Part shown: one piece after another, positions 8,834 through 16,888 of the stretch
Numbering within the stretch: the stretch's first letter is position 1
How the letters are laid out: every line of letters starts with the position of its first letter
Assembly (NCBI GenBank): GCA_026394015.1
Contig: JAPKZA010000235.1
Span: 1-64,000 of the forward strand
Length of the DNA stretch: 64,000 nucleotides
Origin: Acidobacteriota bacterium
Lineage (GTDB): Bacteria > Acidobacteriota > Terriglobia > Bryobacterales > Bryobacteraceae
Direction: 5' to 3'
Position numbers and translations under genes: made by a program
The notes under the pieces: generated by a model
What the model saw: only the letters and a program-made list of their open reading frames with translations
Database searches by the model: none
What the model was told of the DNA's origin: nothing

Positions 8834-11098
8834 ATGCGAATCTCGATACTCCGCTGGCTGGTTCCCGTGTTGGCTCTGGGCACCGCGCTGTACACTGCGG
8901 CACAAGCTCCGCCGGACGTAACGGCTCAGTACGCCCCGCCGCAGACTTGCGCAGGCTGCCATCGCGGCATTTGGGAGACGTACCGACTGACCGGAATGGG
9001 GCGATCGTTCCAGCAGCCCACGACCGACAACACGCTGGCCAACTGGAAAGGCGCTTACTACCACGCGCCATCGGACAGCTACTTTACGATGCTCCAACGC
9101 GGGGGAAAGTTCTTCCAACGAAGGCATCAACTCGGCCCGGATGGCCTCCCGATGAACGTGATGGAGAAGGCCGTCGACTTCCTCATCGGATCGGGAAATC
9201 ATGCCCGGACCTTCCTGTCCCGGTCCCCGCGGAACACCCTGATCGAACTGCCGCTGGGCTGGTATGCGGACCAGCGCGGCCATTGGGCCATGAACCCCGG
9301 ATATGATCGTCCGGACCATGAGGGGTTTCGACGAAAAGTCACCTATGACTGCATGTTTTGCCACAACGGCTATCCCAAGATTCCTGCCGGGCACGAACAA
9401 CCGTTTGCCGAAGCCGTGTATCTGGACCCCCTTCCGGCTGGAATTGACTGCCAACGGTGTCACGGACCGGGCAAGGAACACGCCGAACTGGCTGGGGCCG
9501 GCAAGGCCACGACGGAGACGATTCGCAAGGCGATTGTGAATCCGGCGCGCCTGAGCCCGGAGCGGCGCGAAGAGGTCTGCATCCAGTGTCACCTGGAGAC
9601 GACGAGTTTTCCGCTCCCCAATTCCCTGCAGCGCTACGACCGCGGACCCTTCGATTTCCGGCCGGGCCAGCCGCTCAGCAACGACTGGCTGTTCTTCGAC
9701 CATGCCCCAGCCTCTGGCCGCGATGACAAATTCGAACTCGTCAACGCCGTGTACCGCATTCGCCGCTCGCAATGCTTCCTGCAGAGCAAGGGTGCCATGG
9801 GGTGCTCGACCTGTCACAATCCGCACGATGTTCCGCGCGGCGAGAAGGCGGTGAAGCACTACGATGCGGCCTGCCGGAACTGCCACGGCGAGACGTTTAC
9901 GCAGAAGGTGGCGGCCGGCAAGCACACGCCATCGGCTGGCTGCGCGGATTGCCACATGCCCAAACGGCGCACCGAAGATGTCGTGCATTCTTTGGCGACC
10001 GATCATTGGATTCAACGGCGAAAACCCGCGGGAGATCTTTTGGCGCAACGGGCCGAACGCCATGAGACCGGAGATCGCGCCTACCGCGGTGAGGTCGTTC
10101 TGTACTATCCGGCCGATCTGCCCGCCTCACCCACCAGAGAGCTGTACACGGCACTGGCGCAGGTGATCGACCACAGCGATCCGGAGAAAGGGATCGCCCG
10201 GCTGGCCGGTGCCATTCAACGTTTCCCGTTCGCGCGTCCGGAGTTCTACTTCCAGCTTGGTGAAGGCTTACGCCATATCGGCAGGACCACGGAGGCGGTG
10301 GCGGCGTACCGGGAAACGATCCGGCGCAACCCGCGGATGGCAGCTGGGCACGAAACCCTCGGCGTGGCATTGCGTCGTGCCGGGCAACTGGAAGAGGCCG
10401 TCGAGTCCCTGCGCAGGGCGGCAGCGCTGGCACCGAACAAAGCCACGATTTGGCATGAGCTGGGCCTCGCCTATCATGCACAAGGCAAGGTAGCCGAGGC
10501 CAAGCAGACCATCGAGAAGGCGATTGCGCTGGATGGCGATCTGCCGGAACCATACAGCAACCTCGGCATCATTTTGCTCTCCTCCGGCGACCGGCCGAAG
10601 GCAGAGGCGGCGTTCCGCGAGGCGATCCGGATTCAGCCGGATTACGCGGACGCACAGGGCAACCTCGGAAACCTGCTGGCCGGCAAGGGCGAGTTCAAGG
10701 ACGCGCGATATCATTTCGAAGCCGCCCTACGCTTTGAACCCAAGAATGCGGCCGTACGCTACAACTTTGCCGTGGCGTTGGGCCGGGCGGGCGATGTTGA
10801 CGCGGCGCAGCGGCAGTTGGAAGCAGCAGTAGAATCTAACCCGGCTCTGGCCGACGCCCACGAACTGCTGGCGAATCTACTGATGGCCCGGAACCGGGCG
10901 GTGGACGCTGTCCGCCACTACCGGGCGTGGCTAGGGTTGCGGCCGGAGTCAGCCCAGGCCCAATTAGGCTTGGGATCGGCGTTGGCGATGACGGGTGACC
11001 GGGCCGCCGCCATTCCCTACCTCAAGCAGGCCGCGGGGGTCGTCGCCACCCGGGAGGCGGCGACGAACCTTTTACGCGACCTTGGCTTAGAACGATAG
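8834..11098 (+). CDS. Seven-haem cytochrome c with C-terminal tetratricopeptide repeats
   Basis: A 754-residue exported protein. After a signal peptide (residues 1-24) come seven CxxCH haem motifs: CAGCH (39-43), CMFCH, CQRCH, CIQCH, CSTCH, CRNCH and CADCH, all before about residue 385. The arrangement resembles the cytochrome c554-type multihaem domain. From about residue 435 to the end it consists of roughly eight or nine TPR units (for example AEAAFREAIRIQPDYADAQG). It probably sits in the periplasm and could pass electrons within a complex assembled by the TPRs; the redox partner is unknown. The stop codon overlaps the tail of the convergent receptor gene by 12 bases. The divergent partner is the haem-containing DUF1553 gene. 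Confidence 0.85.
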   Translation: MRISILRWLVPVLALGTALYTAAQAPPDVTAQYAPPQTCAGCHRGIWETYRLTGMGRSFQQPTTDNTLANWKGAYYHAPSDSYFTMLQRGGKFFQRRHQLGPDGLPMNVMEKAVDFLIGSGNHARTFLSRSPRNTLIELPLGWYADQRGHWAMNPGYDRPDHEGFRRKVTYDCMFCHNGYPKIPAGHEQPFAEAVYLDPLPAGIDCQRCHGPGKEHAELAGAGKATTETIRKAIVNPARLSPERREEVCIQCHLETTSFPLPNSLQRYDRGPFDFRPGQPLSNDWLFFDHAPASGRDDKFELVNAVYRIRRSQCFLQSKGAMGCSTCHNPHDVPRGEKAVKHYDAACRNCHGETFTQKVAAGKHTPSAGCADCHMPKRRTEDVVHSLATDHWIQRRKPAGDLLAQRAERHETGDRAYRGEVVLYYPADLPASPTRELYTALAQVIDHSDPEKGIARLAGAIQRFPFARPEFYFQLGEGLRHIGRTTEAVAAYRETIRRNPRMAAGHETLGVALRRAGQLEEAVESLRRAAALAPNKATIWHELGLAYHAQGKVAEAKQTIEKAIALDGDLPEPYSNLGIILLSSGDRPKAEAAFREAIRIQPDYADAQGNLGNLLAGKGEFKDARYHFEAALRFEPKNAAVRYNFAVALGRAGDVDAAQRQLEAAVESNPALADAHELLANLLMARNRAVDAVRHYRAWLGLRPESAQAQLGLGSALAMTGDRAAAIPYLKQAAGVVATREAATNLLRDLGLER

Positions 11099-14000
11099 CC
11101 GACCCGTGAACTGAACCTGCCGCGGAGTCCAGTAAGACTGCTGCAGCGTTTGAATGCCGTCGGACGAATTCGGGTTCACGAGACCTTGAATGTTCAACGC
11201 ATTGAAGGCGTCCACATTGAACCGGAATTTCACCCGCTCCGTGATCACAAACTCCTTATAGATCGAGATATCCGACTGGAAGTTCTTCGGGCCTTGCAGA
11301 ACCATGGAGTTGTACGGTTGAGCACCACTGGGTGCCGGCGAAAAGGCGGTGGTCACCTGTTGGCCGTTGTTCAACGTCTGCGTAACCAGATTGTTGCCAT
11401 AGTTCGTGGTGCCGGGAGTGTTGTTGATCGGGGCCAGATAGGGCGTGTAGTCAGCGGGCACCCCTTGCACCCCGCGCGTGGCGGCATTGACGACCGTCGG
11501 GGGCAGGTACCCGTTAAACCACATAAAGCCGGGGCGGCAAACGCCAGAGCGGCAGTCCGTGACGGGAACGCGTACCGACCTGGAACGACTGCGAAACCAT
11601 TCCACCCACGAACGCAACCTGGAAGCCGCCCAACACGGCGTCGACAAAACGATTGCTGTTCTTCAGGAAGCGCCGTCCCTTGCCGAACGGAACGTCCACC
11701 AAGCCATTGAACGTCACCCGGTGCATCGGAATTGCCGTGTCAGGCCGGTAGTTCTGCCAGCGGTTGAATGCCCGGCTCGGCTCGAATTGGGTGCCCAGAT
11801 CCATGCCTTTCGGAATCTGTCCTGGAGCGAAGAGTTCAGCCGGGTAAAGAATGTTATCGCGGAAGGTGTTGCCACCCACGCGGAACGCCCGCGAGTAAAC
11901 ATAGAAAATCTGGTAGCTGAACCCACGACGGTAGGGCCGCTGATAGTTCAGTTGCAGGGCGCTATCGTTCGAGAAACCGTACTTGGTCGACTGGGTAATG
12001 CTGCCCCAGGTTTTGTTGTCGTAGGGCCGGGTCGCAACGCTGGCGAATGCCCCCGTCGGAGGAGTCGTTCCCGTGTTGGCCTGCCACACGTACGCCGAAG
12101 GCGCGTCATTGAACTGGAAGTTCTGGTCCAGGTTCGTGCCGTGGGTGTATACGAAGGAGGCCCGGAAAACGGAACCATCGCCGAACGGCTGCTCCATCGT
12201 GAAGTTCGCTTCCCGCACCCGGGCCGGCGGGTAGTTGGCGCTGGCCACCGTTCCGGGTGAAATCCCGGGAAGCAGCGCGGTGGTCGACTGCGTATCCACC
12301 ACGTTGGCCGAGTTGACGCCCGTGATCACCCGCAGCGGATTTCGCAGCAGAGAGTTCGGCAGGCCATCCGGAGATTGTGCGGCCGAAGTGTAACTCTGCG
12401 AATAGCCTGCTGTGAACGGATAGCTCGCCGTCAGGTAGCGGATCGAATTCCGAACCGGGACCGGATAGACGTACTCGCCGTATCCGCCGCGGATAACCGT
12501 TCCCCGGCGACCGAACGAGGGCGTATACGCAAAGCCGAAGCGCGGCAGGAAGTTGGCGTTGGCCCCGGCGATGCCGCGCGACGGCATTCCGCCTTGCGCC
12601 AAGGTTTCAAACTTCACACCTAGATTGCGAAGATTGGTTACCAGCGGTGTCGTGGTGAGCCCATTGGATATGTAGTAATCCAGTTCGCGGGGCGTCGCGA
12701 GCGCTTTGTTCTTCACGTCGAAGGTGACCATGTAATCGTTGGAAGCGCGCGGCGCCGGATGGGCTTCCCAGCGAACACCAAAGTTCAGCGTCAGGCGATT
12801 CGACACCCGCCAGTTGTCCTGGATGTAAGAGTCGTACTCCATCAGCGAACAGATGTTAAACGGCGCATTTCGCCGCTGGCTGTAGGTGGCCCCGGCGCCC
12901 AGGAAAAAGTCGGCATTCTGGTTGCCTGTGTTCGCCCTTACGCCGTAGTTGGCTCCGGTAGACGGATCATAGATGCCCGTAGCTTGATTAGTATAGGTGA
13001 CTTCGTCCACCGAGCGATCCGACAGGTAGGCAAAATGCTCATTGCGGACACGGAAACCAAAAGCCAGCTGATGTTTGCCGGAAATCTTGTTAAAGTTCTG
13101 GTCGAGCGTGGAGATGCGCTGGCTCATGCCGTAGTACCACTGCGAACCACCGTAGGGCATAAAGAGATTTGCACCGATGGCCGGGAACCCGGGATTTCCC
13201 AGATTGTTCGGCAACCCAAACTGCTTTTCGAAGTTCAACAAAGACCGATCGGGGCCCTGCACGTACATCCGCTGCCACTGCATGCTGAGAATCGTCTCCG
13301 AGAACAGAGTCGGCGTGATGTTCTTGGAGTACCCGAGAGCACCGCTGATCGTCTGCACCGGGATCTCCTGATACCCGGTGGAGCCCTCTTTCAATTCCGA
13401 CGTCTCAATGTTTGCCGGTGAAGCGGACGGATAGTTCCGCAGCGCCTGCTGCTTCTGCCGGATATCGGTAAAGCGGAAATAGACTCGATTCTTATCGTTG
13501 AAGACGTGATCGAGTCGGACGGTATAGTTCGGTACGGTCTGCGTCGTCGGGTTCTGGCCGTTCAGATTAAAGTTGATCAGCGGATTGTCGGCCGATGTGG
13601 GGGTCGGAGTGGCGGCCAGCAGGGTTTTCGCCAGCGGACTGATACGCGAGAGCGGAATCTGGTTGTTGGAAAACGGCAGACGAGAGTACTGCATATCGGC
13701 ACCCTGAGTCGTATTCGGGTCGTAGAGTTGCTGCAGAACGTTCGCGCCGTTGATGAGGCCGCTGAAGTCCCCGCCGCGCATGGCCATCGTGGGCACAAAC
13801 ATCAGTTGCTGGCTCGCCCGCCGGAGCGAGAAGCGCTCGTAAGCGGCGAAGAAGAACGTCCGGTTCTTGCCGTTGTATAGTTTGCCGAGCGAGATCGGTC
13901 CGCCGACCGATCCGCCGAATTCGTTGCGGATCAGCTTCGGCGCGATCAGGTTCGCTGGGTCCTGCCGAGCTCTCGCGATGCCGAAGAAGTTATTGCGCGC

Positions 14001-14753
14001 CGTTTCGAAGAGCGAACCGTGGATCTGATTGGTCCCCGACTTCGTCGTCAGGATAACCGTCGCCGGGGTGGCGAACTGAGCGCTGGAATTCAACGTCTCG
14101 AATCGCACCTCCTGCACCGAGTCCGGATCGGGCAAAATCGCTTGCGCCGTATTCGCGGGACTGCCGAAGTTGCGATTGGTCATGGGGGCACCGTCGAGGG
14201 AATACTCCATCGCCTCGCCCATCAGACCATTGGCGCGGGTGCCGCCGGCTTCCAATCCGGGCACGGTGTTCTGCGCCAAGCCGAGTACGTTTCGCCCATT
14301 CTGCGGGAGTTGCGCGATTCGTGCCGCATCAAGCTGCGTATTCACGGTTCCGCTGTCGTAGGTGGCCAGCTGAATCGTCTCTCCACTCACCGTGACCTTT
14401 TCGGTCACCTCGCCAACGGTAAGCTGCATATTGAAAACCAACACCTGGCCGTTCTGCAAGGTGATCGTGCTCTCGGACTTCTTCATCCCGGCAGCGGAAA
14501 CTGTGACTCGGTAGCTGCCCGCCGTTACGCCTTTGATGGCAAAGAAGCCGGCGGAGTTCGTCGGTGTATCGAAGCTAACACCCGTCGCGATGTTCAAAGC
14601 TTGCACTTTGGCCTCAGGGATGGCTGCTGAGGTGGTGTCCTGAATCGTCCCTTGAATGGTGCCGGCACCGCTTTGGGCCAGCAGGGGCGGCGGGACGGAA
14701 AACAGCGCCATCATCGCAGCCAGGGAAACAGCAACGTGCAATCGTTGAGTCAA
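11087..14753 (-). pseudogene. TonB-dependent receptor, Oar-like, with one frameshift near the C-terminus
   Basis: The reading frame from 14753 runs 1079 codons and ends at 11514, in the middle of a normal receptor. The family's last ~160 residues (CRPGFMWFNGYLPP to TPRQVQFTGRLSF) continue in another frame to a TAA at 11087. Removing one T from the TT near 11566-11567 would give VGTRPVTDCRSGVCRPGFMW in one frame and a 1221-residue protein. Signal peptide, carboxypeptidase-regulatory domain (GTIQGTIQDTTSAAIPEAKV) and plug are intact. The start is TTG at 14753 with a good GAGGTGATC site upstream. Without the repair the protein lacks its last strands and terminal Phe. It may be a real lesion or a sequencing error. 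Confidence 0.8.
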
Positions 14754-15069
14754 AGATCACCTCAGAATTTTGAGTGGGCACACCTCGGCTCTGGGGTGAA
14801 CGGTCGACAACCGTTCCGCACGGCGAACGTTAAGTTTTCCTGCGCAACCTGGAGGGGAGGTGCTCGAAAATTCTATAAGAATCCGATGCAAAATGCAACA
14901 TAGAGGATCGGCAGCCGCTGAACGACGAGAAATCGTAAGCAAGGTGCTTCCGCACTGGCTCGCCCATCGTCTCAATCCGTGCGTCCCACCACACGACTTT
15001 CCACCAACCAACCATCTGTTCCTCGCTCCCCCGAGGAGGCGGAACCCGCCCCAAGATGATTCGTTGAAT
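14754..15069. other. Intergenic region between receptor gene and tRNA-Pro
   Basis: No gene is supported. It contains the GAGGTGATC ribosome binding site for the receptor at its left edge and should contain that gene's promoter. The stretch next to the tRNA would hold the 3' end of its precursor. No terminator hairpin stood out. Confidence 0.4.
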
Positions 15070-15147
15070 TGGTCGGGCCGGCGAGATTCGAACTCGCGAC
15101 CTCTTGCACCCCAAGCAAGCGCGCTAGCCAGGCTGCGCTACGGCCCG
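15070..15147 (-). tRNA. tRNA-Pro (anticodon GGG)
   Basis: The minus strand folds as a complete tRNA. The 7-bp acceptor stem (CGGGCCG with CGGCCCG) is perfectly paired. The anticodon stem CTTGC/GCAAG encloses the loop TTGGGGT, which places GGG at the anticodon. The T arm is GCGAG-TTCGAAT-CTCGC. The discriminator A and a genomically encoded CCA end follow. It reads proline CCC and CCU codons. It lies directly upstream of the four-gene island starting at 15267, a typical insertion site for mobile DNA, although I found no integrase or duplicated tRNA end. Confidence 0.95.
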
Positions 15148-15266
15148 ATGACCAGTTTCATCATATCGCATTCCGACTCAACGCTGCATTATTTCTCAAC
15201 ATGCCCTTCTTCACCCCTTTTCGAAATTCAATTGACAGCCCCCGACAAGCGTGACATCCTTCCCCC

Positions 15267-15626
15267 ATGCTAGTCCTGCGGCCGGAGCATATGCGGGCAT
15301 TTGAGCGGGCAGCCGAAGAGCGCTTCGAGCAAGCCTTGGTCACCCATCTCGCCGGGTTTCTCCCTCCCCGACGTGTCACTGTGGATCTGGTCGACCTCGC
15401 CGAACAGGTGCCACGCGGCTTGGCCCTTTGCCCCCGCTTCCACCTCGAACGCCAGTTCGATATTGCGCGCCTCTTCGAAATCGTCTGCGGATCGTTGGGC
15501 GGATTCCGTTCCGAGACCCTTCCGATTGACGCCTTGAACATTCTCTATACCTACCGCTTAGATCCCGCCTTAAAGCTCGATCGACTGCAGGCTTGGGCCG
15601 AAAAGCCCAGCGGAAAGCTGGTGTAA
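15267..15626 (+). CDS. Small protein of the type found in VgrG (T6SS) accessory clusters
   Basis: A 119-residue soluble protein beginning MLVLRPEHMRAFERAAEERF. I recognise this opening, with its MLVI/LR...QM.AFE pattern and a following helix ending in a HL..F, from small proteins encoded next to VgrG and PAAR genes in type VI secretion loci; this is recall, not a search. Those proteins have no established activity and may act as chaperones or adaptors. The conserved opening supports ATG at 15267, although a better Shine-Dalgarno (GGAG) precedes the in-frame ATG at 15291. It is the first gene of an operon that continues three bases later. There is no signal peptide or membrane segment. Confidence 0.6.
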   Translation: MLVLRPEHMRAFERAAEERFEQALVTHLAGFLPPRRVTVDLVDLAEQVPRGLALCPRFHLERQFDIARLFEIVCGSLGGFRSETLPIDALNILYTYRLDPALKLDRLQAWAEKPSGKLV

Positions 15627-15629
15627 GCC

Positions 15630-16208
15630 GTGTCCACGCAAATAGCCAACCCGTTCCCCAGCGTCCCCGCGAAGACTCTCGTCGCCGACTGCCCCCTCCG
15701 CGTTTTGAAAACTTGGATCGCCATCCAACTCGTCGATGAAAACGATAAGCCGATTCCAGACGCGGACTACATCCTCATCTACCCGGATAAGTCCCAAAAG
15801 CCCGGCAAGCTCGACGCCAACGGCTACAAGCGGATCGATCATCTCGAACCCGGCGACTACGAAGTCGGCTTCCCCATTCTGGACCCGTTCTGGGGCCTCG
15901 AAACATCGTTAACCCCGGTCCAATGGAAGGGGCCGTCCATCTTGGGAGCGCCCATTCCAGGCGTTGGCGGCGTCGCCCTGCCGCCTTCGGCGCCTCCGGT
16001 GGCGATTGACATCACCCTGCTCGATGAGGCCGACAAGGGCATCCCAAAACAGCGGTTCGAAATCGACCTGCCCAACGGCGATAAGGCCGAAGGCTTTCTC
16101 GATGACGATGGCAAAGCACATGTGAACGGCATCGAACCCGCCGGAGATTGCTCGATCCGCTTCCCCGACATCGACCCGTCGTTCATTACTTTTAAGGAAA
16201 GCATCTAA
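15630..16208 (+). CDS. Two-domain Ig/transthyretin-like protein of T6SS-cargo type
   Basis: A 192-residue protein made of two related beta-sandwich units. The first covers about residues 28-75 (WIAIQLVDENDKPIPDADYI, GKLDANGYKRIDHLEPGDYE). The second covers about 120-190 (IDITLLDEADKGIPKQRFEI, EGFLDDDGKAHVNGIEPAGD). The pattern of 'L.DE..KPIP...Y...PDG...G.LD..G...V.GI.PG...V.FP..D' is one I know from proteins and VgrG extensions in type VI secretion clusters. It probably serves as a structural adaptor or a docking module for cargo; no catalytic residues are evident. The start is a GTG three bases after the previous gene. There is no signal peptide, which fits a cytoplasmic protein loaded onto an injection apparatus. 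Confidence 0.6.
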   Translation: MSTQIANPFPSVPAKTLVADCPLRVLKTWIAIQLVDENDKPIPDADYILIYPDKSQKPGKLDANGYKRIDHLEPGDYEVGFPILDPFWGLETSLTPVQWKGPSILGAPIPGVGGVALPPSAPPVAIDITLLDEADKGIPKQRFEIDLPNGDKAEGFLDDDGKAHVNGIEPAGDCSIRFPDIDPSFITFKESI

Positions 16209-16213
16209 CCACC

Positions 16214-16879
16214 ATGCCCGAGCCTTATGACATCAAACTAGGTGATTGCGTCGACAGCATCGCGTTCTCAAAACAGCTCCGCACGGACGCCATCTGGGAC
16301 GACGACGCGAACAAAACATTGCGAGCCCTGCGCAAGGACCGCAACGTGCTTTTCCCCGGCGACATTCTCACCCTCCCCGACAAGGAGATCAAGTGGGAAG
16401 CCGCAAAACACACCGGCCTTACCCACGTTTTTAAACGAAAACTACCCACCAAGGAGTTTCGCTTCCAAGCGGTCCTCGGCACTCCGATCAAGGGCTACGC
16501 CTGCACCGTCACCATCGATGCCGTCGTCGTCCCGTCAAAAGTGGATGGCGATTGGATTGTCTGCCAGATCCCACCCAACGCCAAAGAAGCGGTAATCGCC
16601 ATTGACTGGAACTTCGGCAAAAGTGGCGCAGACCCAATCCTCAAACAGAAAACATTCACCGTTAAACTGGGCCATCTCCGCCCCGTGGATACCCCGGAGG
16701 GCCAGGAAGACCGCTTTCGCAATCTGGGCCTGTTTTCCAAGCTCGCCGACAAGACCGAACCTACCTTGAAACAGGTGATCGCGCTCTTTCAAGCCAGTCA
16801 CGGAATCGAGCCCGCCGATGGAATCATCAACCCTTCAACCATAACGAAGCTCAAAGAACTGACCGGCGACCCGCTCTAA
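16214..16879 (+). CDS. LysM-like plus peptidoglycan-binding-like adaptor protein
   Basis: A 221-residue protein with three parts. Residues 5-60 form a LysM-like fold (YDIKLGDCVDSIAFSKQLRT, NVLFPGDILTLPDK). Residues 65-155 form a beta-rich middle domain (VFKRKLPTKEFRFQAVLGTP). The end, about 165-221, is peptidoglycan-binding-1-like (VDTPEGQEDRFRNLGLFSKL, VIALFQASHGIEPADGIINP). This order of domains, with GHL.PVDTP.G at the junction, is common in proteins beside VgrG/PAAR and polymorphic-toxin genes. It has no signal peptide, so it probably acts as an adaptor or is delivered with the cargo rather than working on the cell's own wall. It sits five bases after its upstream neighbour and nine bases before the 913-residue gene. 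Confidence 0.65.
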   Translation: MPEPYDIKLGDCVDSIAFSKQLRTDAIWDDDANKTLRALRKDRNVLFPGDILTLPDKEIKWEAAKHTGLTHVFKRKLPTKEFRFQAVLGTPIKGYACTVTIDAVVVPSKVDGDWIVCQIPPNAKEAVIAIDWNFGKSGADPILKQKTFTVKLGHLRPVDTPEGQEDRFRNLGLFSKLADKTEPTLKQVIALFQASHGIEPADGIINPSTITKLKELTGDPL

Positions 16880-16888
16880 GGAACAGCC

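Noticed and set aside
8642-10063. 473-codon minus-strand frame
   Set aside because: It lies opposite the multihaem cytochrome gene, whose haem motifs are clearly real; the antisense frame is a by-product of high GC content.
15232-15260. TTGACA with a CATCCT 17 bases downstream, before the island operon
   Set aside because: The -10 match is poor and the implied start would fall on the first codon, so I do not annotate it as a promoter.
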